DNA from: Liquorilactobacillus hordei DSM 19519
GTDB taxonomy: Bacteria > Bacillota > Bacilli > Lactobacillales > Lactobacillaceae
Reading direction: 5' to 3'
NCBI RefSeq assembly: GCF_019443985.1
Contig: NZ_CP049301.1
Span: 62,001-126,000 of the forward strand
DNA length: 64,000 nucleotides
The translations under genes and the position numbers were made by a program. Below, piece by piece: positions 51,391 through 61,058 of this stretch (positions are counted from its first letter, which is position 1; the number at the start of each line of letters is the position of its first letter). The notes under the pieces were generated by a model. The model worked only from the letters and a program-made list of their open reading frames with translations. It was not told the origin of the DNA and made no database searches.

Positions 51391-51417
51391 TTTATGTATG
51401 GCAATAAGTAACTTGCC
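51391..51417 (-). repeat. Hairpin-ATACATA border element, copy 3
   Basis: GGCAA-GTTACTTA-TTGCC starting in the stop codon of the XhlA gene, followed by ATACATAAA on the minus strand. Confidence 0.55.
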
Positions 51418-51689
51418 TAAAATTTTGATATTATTAATTGAATAATTAATTGGAAGATAAACAGTGCTAATGGGAATGCTATCGCAGTAGCCATTGTCCT
51501 TTTCCAATATTTATTATTTTCTTGTATTTCCAAGATATCCTTAGTATTTTGTATGGTATCACTTTCAACCTTATCAAGTCTTTTTGGAATATCCCTACTT
51601 TGCTCTTTAATATTCTCTATATCGGTCTTAATAGAGCTAATATCACCCTTCATTTCCATCAGGATTTGCACAACCTTATCATTTTCCAT
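51417..51689 (-). CDS. XhlA-type hemolysin/holin-associated protein, 90 aa
   Basis: An N-terminal coiled coil (VVQILMEMKGDISSIKTDIENIKEQ...RLDKVESDT) and one C-terminal membrane helix (MATAIAFPLALFIFQLIIQLII) in the XhlA pattern, which cooperates with holins in Bacillus prophages. Start ATG 51689; a TTG five codons earlier is possible. Surprisingly it is in the tail region, 18 kb from the holin and endolysin. Confidence 0.78.
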   Translation of the reverse strand: MENDKVVQILMEMKGDISSIKTDIENIKEQSRDIPKRLDKVESDTIQNTKDILEIQENNKYWKRTMATAIAFPLALFIFQLIIQLIISKF

Positions 51690-51704
51690 ATGCGACACCG
51701 CCAA

Positions 51705-51935
51705 CTAATTATTTATTACAGCAATATATGATTTGAGTTTGTTTAAAGCAATAGTTATTACATCGTTCATAACTATATTCTTGAGTTCCTGATTTTCAGC
51801 GAGATCCTTTTTCGATACCTTTGCTAAATAATCTATTGATTCACCTTCATTATTATTTGCAGAAAAGCCAATCTTAATATCAACAATTTCTCCTTGATTC
51901 ATTTCAGCTTCGTAATTATTTACTACAAAGTTCAT
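51705..51935 (-). CDS. Small tail-region protein, 76 aa, paralogue of the next gene
   Basis: ATG 51935 after AAGGGGTGATAAGA. MNQGEIVDIKIGFSANNNEGE then DYLAKVSKKDLAENQ, ending in a helix. The same plan (G-x-x-V-x-I/V, beta pair, DL, helix with NKL) as 51948-52172, so probably duplicated. Function unknown; expression with fibre and XhlA. Confidence 0.6.
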   Translation of the reverse strand: MNFVVNNYEAEMNQGEIVDIKIGFSANNNEGESIDYLAKVSKKDLAENQELKNIVMNDVITIALNKLKSYIAVINN

Positions 51936-51947
51936 TCTTATCACCCC

Positions 51948-52172
51948 TTATTTAATTGCTACCAATTCTATCAATTTATTTCTTGCTATAGTACCTAATT
52001 CAAATTGACTTGTTTGCTCAAATGTTTTACCGTCAGCTAAATCATCGGATACCACTTTAACTGTACTATTTACGTAGTTCCCTATATTATCTGTGCCATA
52101 TAAAGTAACTGTTACTGAAACAGTTTTACCTGCATTAAGTGCATATGCTATATTGGTTGTATCTATTTCCAT
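51948..52172 (-). CDS. Small tail-region protein, 74 aa
   Basis: NAGKTVSVTVTLYGTDNIGNYVNSTVKVVSDDLADG followed by a helix ending RNKLIELVAIK. Resembles the neighbouring 76-aa protein. ATG follows GTAGGTAGATAATT. Unknown. Confidence 0.62.
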   Translation of the reverse strand: MEIDTTNIAYALNAGKTVSVTVTLYGTDNIGNYVNSTVKVVSDDLADGKTFEQTSQFELGTIARNKLIELVAIK

Positions 52173-52192
52173 AATTATCTACCTACACTTTC

Positions 52193-55100
52193 TTATTCCA
52201 TATTAAATTTTTCATTAAATTTACCATCTATTTCCAGACGAGTATTTTCATAACCTTTTCTCTTAGCTTTAACTTCATAGCTAATTTTTAAATTAGGGAC
52301 ATTTGACTCAATGACAAAGGAATCTTCATTCTGCTCCGACACCCAAGCATACCCATTCCCATAACTTGAAACGAATACATGATAATCAACTTTAGTATTA
52401 ACAGTTTCTAAAAATAAACTATCCATTACAATCTTAACTTTTGAACCTGATCCAGTATCAGTCTTACCAAGGTCACCAAAGTAATATTCAGTAGTTTCAT
52501 AAGCATTTATTTGTGCCCAGCCCTTTGAGGTTTTAACAATAGCATTCTTAGCGCCTGAAACATTGAGCTTCCCATTAACCCAAAGCTCATTATCTATTCG
52601 TGTATTTGTAAGCCATGTAGTACTGTTAGTAGATGTAAACCCACCTGATAGGACTTTGAGTCCATTTGAATCAGCCCATAAAATTCTAGTCCCATTGTCT
52701 TTTAAGTCAAAATAGAAAATACCACCACGGAGTCCAACGTTCCCTGTTCCATCATTATTCCCAAAAATTAAATCGCCACCATTAGTAGTTAAGAAGTGTC
52801 CACCACCTACAGTATCAATATTAACCGATCCAGCTCCTCCATCTATTCTCATTCCACCCTTGCCCTGAGCGATAAGTAAAACCTTATCAGAAGTATAATT
52901 CTCAGATCCAATTGACAACAACGGAATGTTGGGGTCGGTATGAGAAAACATAATTCCTTCTGAGGCAATATACATATAAGAATTCAAATTTTCAAAATTA
53001 CCAGGTAATGACCCCTGATTTCCCATCCATTTTTCTGTATACCAACCCATTGAAATGAATTGATCTTTGCCTGTTGCTGGAGCTTTCTTACTAATTTTAA
53101 ACACACCTGCTGGATCATCATCATGGAAAGAAATATTTCCCGTGTTTACCCATGACCCCACTGCTGCCATTTGTTCCTCGCCAATAGTATATTTATGATT
53201 CTTGGTAATATCTGCAACGTTATTTATAGTAAATTCGGCTGTACTGCCTGCATGTATATTAATAAAGTCGCTACCAGCAATATTAAGTTCTCCAACTTTT
53301 GCCCCGTTATGAGCTTTTTGATAAGCCAAAAGCCAATCTGGTAAATGATGACTATTGTTCCAGTCACTAGCGTAATTTAATCCTAGAGAAGACGTTACAA
53401 CTTGATTATTGAAATTGGTGTATTTATAACTTAAACTACCATCTGTTAAGAGAGCATTTGATTTTTGAGCGTTATTAGAATTTAAAGTTATCGTGGCATT
53501 ATCTAAATCAAAAGCAGTCAATTGATTCTTACTTTTTAATACACCAGTCGTTATTACATTTGCACTCACACTCGGTATAACTACTGGATTGCTACTATCA
53601 ATTTTGACATGATCACCACGTAATAAAATAGTCTTGTTACTATTGTTCACCCCATGAGCATCAAGTGTAATACCATTGCTATCCATAGAGAACATGTTGG
53701 TATAATCAGTATCGGTAGGTGCTAAACTCCAATCAGTAGCAACACTACCCTTTTCTAACTTAACATTAGAAACCGTAAGAGTTCCCACGAAGTTATCTAG
53801 CCTAAAACCAAGAATATTAGCTATATTAGCAGCCTGAGTCCCTATACCAAAAGCTTTAGTAAAATGCCCCGAAGTATTTGAACTCGACACTGTAGCCACT
53901 GAACTTATACCCCATGGAACATTGTTCCATTGAACCGTAATATTACCTGAAGGTGAAGTACCTGAAACCGACCAATCAAAACTTATTGTAAATTGTGTTC
54001 CATAGACAGTAGCTAGTTTAGAAGCGTTATATCCATTAGCTAAAGAATAGAAAGATGCAGTTTGATTAGAAGTGTTTGCACCCGTCATTACGGCGCTAGA
54101 TCCTGTACCTAATAACAAGTTAGTACCTACTGCACTGTTATCTAACTGAGTCTGTATTGAACTCGTCTTAACATTAAATGTCCCAGCGGTTGCGCTAATT
54201 TGTGTGTCCGTATAGGTTTTAGATTGAGAAACGGCATTGTTTTGTGCATTATTTGCTTTTGTTGTAGCGTCACTTGCAGCAGTTGAGACAGCAGAGTTCT
54301 TAGCATTATTAGCCTGAGCATCAGCATAATTTTGTATATCCTCTACGGCCAAACTCCAATCAGTTGGTTTGTTACCAATTTCACCTTGAAAATGTCTAAA
54401 TTTAACTGTTACCGTATTGCCACTATTATTAACAACGCATACCGTACTGTTATCACATAAACTCAATTTATTAGTGTTAGCCGTACTTGCATTTCGATAT
54501 GTTACCCATACCTTATTCCAAACATTTGGTATTAATGTTTTATCGGTCGTTCCAGTATTGTCATTTACAACTCTACCTGTATCATTATCGTTGCCATTCC
54601 AATTAGAACCAGAAATAGGAAAACTATTAGTATCACTATTCCAATGTAAACCACTAACCAAAGGCATAATTTCTACTGAATAAGTGAAATAGGCATTCCA
54701 AGGTATTTCATGTTTCACACTAGCATTATTCTGAATACCACCACCCCATGAGCCACCAGCTCCATTGGCAATAGTAAATGTACGAATATCTGTACTAGAA
54801 TCATAAGCTGTTTGTGTAGAAGCAGCAGTTGAAATATTCCCCAATGGTATAAGATTATTTCCGCCAACCTGTAAGTTATCTAAATTATTCTGTACAGCGT
54901 TTGCTTTTGTCGTAGCTGAATTGTCAGCATACGTTTTCAATGTTGTAGTCGTGCTTGACAAATTAGCCGACAATGTACTTGCAGTAGCGCTTATCTGATT
55001 ATCTGCATAGGTTTTAGATTGAGAAATAGCTGTATTTTGAGCATTAGTGACACTAGTAACTGTTGCGTTATCGTTGGGATTAGCATTCCAATCGGTTGCA

Positions 55101-58100
55101 ACTGATCCCACTTCAAGTTTCCATTTTTTGACCCAAATATCAACGGTGTCACCAGATTGTATATGGAAATAAAGAACAGCAGCAGCTCCAAGACCAGAAC
55201 CAATTGTACCAATAGCAGTCCAACGACTATAAGATGATGTCATATTAATTGAAGTTGTATTAGTTGTGTTTCCTTCAACTAAAAAATTAGCAACATATGT
55301 GTTGGCGAATGTTCCCTTAGCCGAAACAGAAAAAGCATAAGAAGATGGATAATTATGTGCTAATTGACTATTATAAGCCCCAACAGCACCACTACCATTA
55401 GCTGTTCCACTTAAATGCCAAGCTGTATCTCCATCTGAATCTTTTTCAATGGTTATTGATAAACCTAATTTACCTTGTCCGAAAAAAGACGTAGTGCCAG
55501 TCCAAGGATTAAACTCTGCTGTTCCCAACAATAAGTTAGTTCCGACTGCACTATTATTAACTTGATCTTGTATCTTGCTAATATTCGTTGCATAGCCATC
55601 ACTAGTTGCTTGTAATGTGTTTATTTTCCCATTTGCACTAGCAATACTTGAATCCCAACCTGTTGCTTTCGCTTTTAATTGAGTAATATCTCCATTTGAT
55701 GTAGCTAAGTCTGCTGCTATTTGATCAGCCTTTTGAGATACATTTGTTACAGCTGTGACGGTTGCATTATCTGCTGGGTTAGCTGAATAATCTGTAGCAG
55801 TAGTGCCTAATTCAATTTTTACCCATGCAATTTCAATATAATTATTTAAATCAAAATCCGTAGAACTGAACCAGAAAGTATTGTAATCAGTCGGGCTTTG
55901 TGTCGTAAAAGTATTTTTTATAATCGTAAAATCACTTGATGCTGGAATAGCTAAAATAGGCATTGAGGTAGCATTCGTTGATTGTGCAATTTGAAATGAA
56001 GCAGTTCTAGCATTTGTTGATTTATACTTCATAGTAACTGTGTATTTTGTATTAGCCTGTAGATATTGAGATAAATTCCAACCTAAATGAATAGTGGCGT
56101 TATTTTTTGCCTTAGTTATTATGATAGCTTTATTAGTTGAATCATATGAGTAACTCCATGTACCTGTTGAATCAGCACCCATTGGATTGGCTTGCATATC
56201 TGTAGCAGATTGATAATTACCTGAAGCTAAAATGTAGTTAGTCCCTACTGCACTGTTATTAACTTGATCTTGTAACGTACTCATCTTACTTACGGTACTA
56301 TTTAAACCATCTGCATTAGCTGTAACCTTTTGTTCTGCACTAGTTACTCTACCAGTTAAATTATCAAAATCTGTTTTAGATGTCTTTTGTGACATTTGAT
56401 CGGTGAGAACAGATAATTCAGAAGTATGGTTAGATACTGTCTGATTAAGTGTATCAACTGATGTTTGAGACGCTTTAAGTCCTAATCCGTTTGTATTAGC
56501 CGTAATTTGAGCTTGTTGAATAATAGATACTTCATTTGAGTCCTGGGAATTTGCGATATACGAACCATCACTGATTGTAGATATGGTAGCAAAGAAATTA
56601 GAAAATTGTAGATATCCATTCCTTCTCAACTCTGGCTTTATAGCGAATTTAGCCGCATCTGAATGACTTATAGTATATTTATATTTAAGCCGAGTTTCTG
56701 TATTTGTTTGTAAGTTTGAGCCATTATCAAAATCTGTAATAGACAATTCCTTATAATCAACACGGTTATTATTCTTATCAAAGATTTCCAAAACTAGAAT
56801 AGTCGGATTATCAAGTGTAATTGTACTTTTCTTTATTAAGTCAAACGCAATAACTAAATTCTGATTGTTACTTACAGCAAAGTAATTACTCTCGATTGAA
56901 ATAATAGAATCTGAAGTTAAATTACTTTGTTGAAAATTAACCCATTTTTTACCATTACTGTCGTTAGTAATAGTTGCCTTAGAATTAACTGCTTGCCAGT
57001 GATTGAGATTATTAGTAAAAGAGCTATTTAGAATCTGATTACTGCTAGAATCACTGATGTTATCAATTTGTTTATTTATTTCTTTTGTAAAATTGGCTTG
57101 TAATTCCCCCGCCTTAGAGTCTATTTTTGTATTAGCTGCAGTAACATTTCCATTTAATGCAGTTATATTTTCTTGTGCGATTACCAATCTGTCATCAATT
57201 TGTGAAACAGCCGTACTAAGAGACTCTTGTTTATCACCTAATTGAGTCTGTTTAGAAGTCATGGTAGATATCTGATTACCAGTTATCTTTAATTCTGCTT
57301 CTGAATGCTGAATTCTTTGATAATTATCTGCACTGTTCATTTCCCAATAGGTTACTTTTGTTCCAGTTTCAAGTTTTGCTTGGTTTAAATATAGTGAGTT
57401 ACCACTAGATAGCGCTCCATTCATTTCAAAGTCTATCGACATAGTGGTACTTGTTGCTACAAAGGTAATAAAGTAAATATCAGGTGTAGTAGATACATTT
57501 GTCGTCCCATTTTGGGTTTTCAAAACTCCAATTTTGTCTGCTAAAACCGTGATTGTATCTCCAGTTTTAAGTGTCTTCGCGACAACCGACAAAGTATAGC
57601 TATTGCCTACGATTAGATTATCAACCGACATAGATAGTTTAATTGTAGATTTATTAAATGATGCCCAATAGCAATGATTGTACATAGTGTTTGTTACACT
57701 TACGTATGCTGGATCACTCGCGCTCCATTGATACCAATCTCTTGTTCCTAATAACAAATTAGCTTTTTTAACCTGAAAACTATCTAACTTATTTGTTAGA
57801 GAATCTTCTGATACTTTTCCGTCAATCAAACCTGCTTGTTGCTTTAACGTGCTATTAATGTCATTTACATTTCCGTTTAAAACATCTAAGGACTCTTGAC
57901 TAGCTTTATTCTCAATGGCAGTTGCATTTGTTTTAATATCTACTATATTTTTTTGAATTTGTTCTTGCGCATCATCAAGAGATGATTTGGTTGCTTTTGT
58001 CTCCAGTTCACCTTTTACGGTATCTACCGTTTGGCTTAAGTCATTTTGACCAATCTTTATATTTGCAAGATCTGTTTGAACTGTTACTAAATTTTTCTTT

Positions 58101-58528
58101 GTGTTATTCAACCCAGTATCTAAATCCGTTGCTTTTTGATTTAGCGTTGCTATGTTATCATTATGTTTAGTTATATCAGATTTAATATCACTTATATTAC
58201 TTGTAGCATTTGTATTGACTTCTTTAATTTCACTATCTAAGCTAGACTGAGCTTTTTCTAAATCACTCTTAGTCTTATCTAAATTAGCTTGTAAACTAGA
58301 TTTAAGATTTGTGTTGGCTTCTGATATTTTTCCATCAATAACTGTCATGTCTTTATCAGAAATACCGCCAGATGGAACACCGTTCTCAGCCAAGTCATTA
58401 ATTGCTGAAACTAAGTCTGTCTTATCAGTGGTCTTAAGTTCCTCAATGTCTCCAACATCTTTTACGGTAGGATATTTATATTCACCATCGCTTAAATATT
58501 TAATTGTTTTTTTCATTAATTCACTCAC
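52193..58528 (-). CDS. Giant tail fibre/host-recognition protein, 2111 aa
   Basis: N-terminal long coiled coil (about 60-250), then repeated units of a carbohydrate-binding-like jelly roll opening with GTNLLLGT, NYILAS or NQILNSS and closing with K-L-E-x-G-x-x-x-T-D-W, linked by Ala/Asn/Thr-rich spacers (TSVTNAQNTAISQSKTYAD). At least five such units lie between about 255 and 1620. A C-terminal region (about 1660-2111) has fibre-shaft and head patterns (TNTRIDNELWVNGKLNVSG). ATG after GGGTGAGTGAATTA. Probably the main host-binding appendage. Confidence 0.85.
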   Translation of the reverse strand: MSELMKKTIKYLSDGEYKYPTVKDVGDIEELKTTDKTDLVSAINDLAENGVPSGGISDKDMTVIDGKISEANTNLKSSLQANLDKTKSDLEKAQSSLDSEIKEVNTNATSNISDIKSDITKHNDNIATLNQKATDLDTGLNNTKKNLVTVQTDLANIKIGQNDLSQTVDTVKGELETKATKSSLDDAQEQIQKNIVDIKTNATAIENKASQESLDVLNGNVNDINSTLKQQAGLIDGKVSEDSLTNKLDSFQVKKANLLLGTRDWYQWSASDPAYVSVTNTMYNHCYWASFNKSTIKLSMSVDNLIVGNSYTLSVVAKTLKTGDTITVLADKIGVLKTQNGTTNVSTTPDIYFITFVATSTTMSIDFEMNGALSSGNSLYLNQAKLETGTKVTYWEMNSADNYQRIQHSEAELKITGNQISTMTSKQTQLGDKQESLSTAVSQIDDRLVIAQENITALNGNVTAANTKIDSKAGELQANFTKEINKQIDNISDSSSNQILNSSFTNNLNHWQAVNSKATITNDSNGKKWVNFQQSNLTSDSIISIESNYFAVSNNQNLVIAFDLIKKSTITLDNPTILVLEIFDKNNNRVDYKELSITDFDNGSNLQTNTETRLKYKYTISHSDAAKFAIKPELRRNGYLQFSNFFATISTISDGSYIANSQDSNEVSIIQQAQITANTNGLGLKASQTSVDTLNQTVSNHTSELSVLTDQMSQKTSKTDFDNLTGRVTSAEQKVTANADGLNSTVSKMSTLQDQVNNSAVGTNYILASGNYQSATDMQANPMGADSTGTWSYSYDSTNKAIIITKAKNNATIHLGWNLSQYLQANTKYTVTMKYKSTNARTASFQIAQSTNATSMPILAIPASSDFTIIKNTFTTQSPTDYNTFWFSSTDFDLNNYIEIAWVKIELGTTATDYSANPADNATVTAVTNVSQKADQIAADLATSNGDITQLKAKATGWDSSIASANGKINTLQATSDGYATNISKIQDQVNNSAVGTNLLLGTAEFNPWTGTTSFFGQGKLGLSITIEKDSDGDTAWHLSGTANGSGAVGAYNSQLAHNYPSSYAFSVSAKGTFANTYVANFLVEGNTTNTTSINMTSSYSRWTAIGTIGSGLGAAAVLYFHIQSGDTVDIWVKKWKLEVGSVATDWNANPNDNATVTSVTNAQNTAISQSKTYADNQISATASTLSANLSSTTTTLKTYADNSATTKANAVQNNLDNLQVGGNNLIPLGNISTAASTQTAYDSSTDIRTFTIANGAGGSWGGGIQNNASVKHEIPWNAYFTYSVEIMPLVSGLHWNSDTNSFPISGSNWNGNDNDTGRVVNDNTGTTDKTLIPNVWNKVWVTYRNASTANTNKLSLCDNSTVCVVNNSGNTVTVKFRHFQGEIGNKPTDWSLAVEDIQNYADAQANNAKNSAVSTAASDATTKANNAQNNAVSQSKTYTDTQISATAGTFNVKTSSIQTQLDNSAVGTNLLLGTGSSAVMTGANTSNQTASFYSLANGYNASKLATVYGTQFTISFDWSVSGTSPSGNITVQWNNVPWGISSVATVSSSNTSGHFTKAFGIGTQAANIANILGFRLDNFVGTLTVSNVKLEKGSVATDWSLAPTDTDYTNMFSMDSNGITLDAHGVNNSNKTILLRGDHVKIDSSNPVVIPSVSANVITTGVLKSKNQLTAFDLDNATITLNSNNAQKSNALLTDGSLSYKYTNFNNQVVTSSLGLNYASDWNNSHHLPDWLLAYQKAHNGAKVGELNIAGSDFINIHAGSTAEFTINNVADITKNHKYTIGEEQMAAVGSWVNTGNISFHDDDPAGVFKISKKAPATGKDQFISMGWYTEKWMGNQGSLPGNFENLNSYMYIASEGIMFSHTDPNIPLLSIGSENYTSDKVLLIAQGKGGMRIDGGAGSVNIDTVGGGHFLTTNGGDLIFGNNDGTGNVGLRGGIFYFDLKDNGTRILWADSNGLKVLSGGFTSTNSTTWLTNTRIDNELWVNGKLNVSGAKNAIVKTSKGWAQINAYETTEYYFGDLGKTDTGSGSKVKIVMDSLFLETVNTKVDYHVFVSSYGNGYAWVSEQNEDSFVIESNVPNLKISYEVKAKRKGYENTRLEIDGKFNEKFNME

Positions 58529-58550
58529 CCACTATTATTTATTTTGTTTT

Positions 58551-58597
58551 ATATGTATAAAAGATAGCCTTAAGCTATCTTTTGATATGTTTATTTC
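58551..58597 (-). terminator. Terminator, ATACATA border element copy 4, and motif variant
   Basis: After the major tail gene: variant motif AAATAAACATATCAA, then AAAAGATAGC / GCTATCTTTT (ten perfect pairs, 58559-58583), then ATACATA. The hairpin has A and T runs on both sides, so it should terminate or attenuate after the abundant tail protein. Confidence 0.75.
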
Positions 58598-59700
58598 TAG
58601 TCAATGATTTTATATACCGCTAGATCCTTATTCTTGTTAGGGAACAAATCAAATACGATTGATAGAGAAGCTGGTTCTTTTGAAGTTTGCGCAAATGTAA
58701 ATTTCGATTGCGGACGGGCATTGAAGTAATGCAATTGAATAAATTCGTCCTTGCCAGTTTCCTGGTTACGAATGTATGCATCACCATAAATCTCGTATGC
58801 TCCAGAGAATGTATCTTCTCCTACCGTAATTGACTTAACACCATTTACAGTAGCAATATAGTAAACTACATAAGGTACACCTGTAATAGCTGCTTCTGAA
58901 AATGTAAGGGTGCCATCTTTACCAATTGTATAAGTTACCCCATCTTCTCCTTGTGCATTTGCGGCTGCTGTTGCTGCTGCAATTGCTTCATTTGTTGCTT
59001 TTACAACTGCACCAGAAGTTGAAGAACCTGCGGCTGTAGTCGTTACACTAACAACTGCTGATACAGGAGATTGTCCGTTTACATTAACAGCCGTAACAGT
59101 ATAGGTATATGAAGTTTCAGCCTCAAGATCTGTATCAGAAAATGAAGTAGTTGTTGGTTGTCCAACTTGTTTACCATCACGATATACAACATAACTTGTT
59201 GCACCTGTAGAAGTAGACCATGTGATTGCCGCAGATGTATCCTTTGCTGTTACTGCAACATCTGTAACCATTAATGGGACAGAACCCTCTCCACCTGTAA
59301 TCTTTTGTGGAATTTCTGCTCCATCATGTCCAATTCCATCGTCTTCCAATTTATAGACAGTTACAGACCCATCTAATGGGGTTGAATTCAATTTAAGAAT
59401 TCGATCACTTCCTAATGTTAAATCCTCACGTCTGAATACATCAGATGATCCGTTTTCAACATTAGCACCCAATGTTAAAGCTAGTAATTTTAAATCAAAC
59501 AGTTCACTTTCAAGCGTTAATTTTCCGCTACGATTTGTATCCCACGCAATTGCATTTGCACCCTTCTTTGTCGCGTAAACACGATCTGAATCCCATTCGG
59601 TCGAAGTAGCGTTAGCGTAGTCGATATAAAGAACTGGTTTCTTAGTTGCTTTGTCAATCAATACAAGATTGGAAGCATCTTTCATACCATAAATACTCAT
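58597..59700 (-). CDS. Major tail protein with inserted Fn3/Ig-like domain
   Basis: 367 aa; the tail tube subunit. Tube-type N-terminal part (LVLIDKATKKPVLYIDYANATSTEW, TKKGANAIAWDTNRSGKLTLESELFDLKLLAL) and C-terminal part (IQLHYFNARPQSKFTFAQ). Between them is an Fn3 domain (about residues 140-225: VAVTAKDTSAAITWSTSTGATSYVVYRDG) that should decorate the tail surface. ATG after GAGGTGATAATTA; strong terminator behind it, as expected for a highly expressed gene. Confidence 0.88.
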   Translation of the reverse strand: MSIYGMKDASNLVLIDKATKKPVLYIDYANATSTEWDSDRVYATKKGANAIAWDTNRSGKLTLESELFDLKLLALTLGANVENGSSDVFRREDLTLGSDRILKLNSTPLDGSVTVYKLEDDGIGHDGAEIPQKITGGEGSVPLMVTDVAVTAKDTSAAITWSTSTGATSYVVYRDGKQVGQPTTTSFSDTDLEAETSYTYTVTAVNVNGQSPVSAVVSVTTTAAGSSTSGAVVKATNEAIAAATAAANAQGEDGVTYTIGKDGTLTFSEAAITGVPYVVYYIATVNGVKSITVGEDTFSGAYEIYGDAYIRNQETGKDEFIQLHYFNARPQSKFTFAQTSKEPASLSIVFDLFPNKNKDLAVYKIID

Positions 59701-59706
59701 TAATTA

Positions 59707-60498
59707 TCACCTCATGTTAGTTTTTTTTAGCGATACTTTTTCTCGCCAATTTTTTATTTTCATATCTTTTGTATCAAATTTATATGATGTATAAATTTGT
59801 AAATTCTGTTGCGAAATTTCCTTTTCAGAATACACTGCTATTAAATTAGAAAATTGATAATAATTCATTTTCCCAATTTCTTCAAAAGGGATAAAAGAGT
59901 TAGACGAACCTTGTAAAATAAGTATTTTATCGCCCATCTCAACCTTTTCTGCTTTTTGAAGTTTTCTTAGTCTACCTTTATATATGTTTTTCCAAACCCT
60001 CATTTGATTCTTTGACATATTTTTTGGAGCTATTAAATCCTCATTCTTTTCAGCAAGAGTGATTAATCGAATATATTTAGCAAAATTCTCATATTCTGTA
60101 CTATCTACAATCCATTCCAGTTTTTTGTTTATCATCTTATTATTTGATAGAAAACTAAAATCTTTCTTATCGCTTAATGTCCAATAACTAAAAGCTGAAA
60201 TAAACATGTCTCTTAATGTGACATTTTTCCCATATAATAAGTTTCCAATTTGTTCATTTCCGCCTTTATCTGACGCTAAGTCCCAGAGACTTGGGTATCT
60301 TTCTTCCATCTCATCAACAATCTCAGGTGAACCTGAGAATATTTCTCTGGTAGTAATTGAAAATGGTTTTATTAAATTATTGAATTCTTTATCTGACATA
60401 TTGGTGATTTCATTAATAGTAGGGACATGAATTGTGATTTTTTCATTATATTTCAGATCCTTACCGAGCATTAATGCCGTATAATTAATATCTGACAT
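59707..60498 (-). CDS. Hypothetical tail-module protein, 263 aa
   Basis: Start ATG 60498 after TAGGTGATTATT. Soluble; segments EITNMSDKEFNNLIKPFSITTREIF and ENFAKYIRLITLAEKNEDLIAPKNMSK. It precedes the major tail protein; tail assembly or terminator role possible, but no family recognised. Confidence 0.6.
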   Translation of the reverse strand: MSDINYTALMLGKDLKYNEKITIHVPTINEITNMSDKEFNNLIKPFSITTREIFSGSPEIVDEMEERYPSLWDLASDKGGNEQIGNLLYGKNVTLRDMFISAFSYWTLSDKKDFSFLSNNKMINKKLEWIVDSTEYENFAKYIRLITLAEKNEDLIAPKNMSKNQMRVWKNIYKGRLRKLQKAEKVEMGDKILILQGSSNSFIPFEEIGKMNYYQFSNLIAVYSEKEISQQNLQIYTSYKFDTKDMKIKNWREKVSLKKTNMR

Positions 60499-60507
60499 AA
60501 TAATCAC

Positions 60508-61047
60508 CTACTTAAAATCAATGACTCTGAACATTAATGTATAGCCACCAAATCTATTATCTTGTTCCCAATTTTCTACAAGATTACCTTCTTGTATTCT
60601 TCCCATTCCATAGAAATTATTATCTTGGAATAAGTCATATACTCTCTGCAAAATTAAATCTTGACGATATCCTTCATCCATTAGCATTAGATTTCTATCA
60701 ACCAATATATTGAAATATAGATAACCCATTACATATCTTTCTGAAAATTGTCTAAAAGACTCTTGAGGAATAAAACCACCTATCCCAATAGTTATATAAC
60801 TACCTTGTTGCTCTACTGTTTTAGGTACGTAAGTTGTGCCAAAGATACGATTATTTACTAAATCTAATTTGTCATCTTCAGTTAAACTATCTCTCGTGAG
60901 GGCATCAGGAGCATTATATTTAAGCATTTTTGAAATGTCTTCATCGTGACATAATGTATCCATCATATTTTGTTTCCATCTTGTAATTTGCATAATTGAA
61001 GCATTGGGAGAATGAATATCTCTCCTATTTATCTCTATCCTTGGCAC
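60508..61047 (-). CDS. Head-tail joining/tail terminator-like protein, 179 aa
   Basis: Contains DRNLMLMDEGYRQDLILQRVYDLFQDN and GSYITIGIGGFIPQESFRQFSERYVMGYL; ends RFGGYTLMFRVIDFK. The size, beta-rich ends and place directly before the tail genes fit a tail terminator or joining protein. Assignment by position only. Confidence 0.5.
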   Translation of the reverse strand: MPRIEINRRDIHSPNASIMQITRWKQNMMDTLCHDEDISKMLKYNAPDALTRDSLTEDDKLDLVNNRIFGTTYVPKTVEQQGSYITIGIGGFIPQESFRQFSERYVMGYLYFNILVDRNLMLMDEGYRQDLILQRVYDLFQDNNFYGMGRIQEGNLVENWEQDNRFGGYTLMFRVIDFK

Positions 61048-61058
61048 TTTACACCTCC

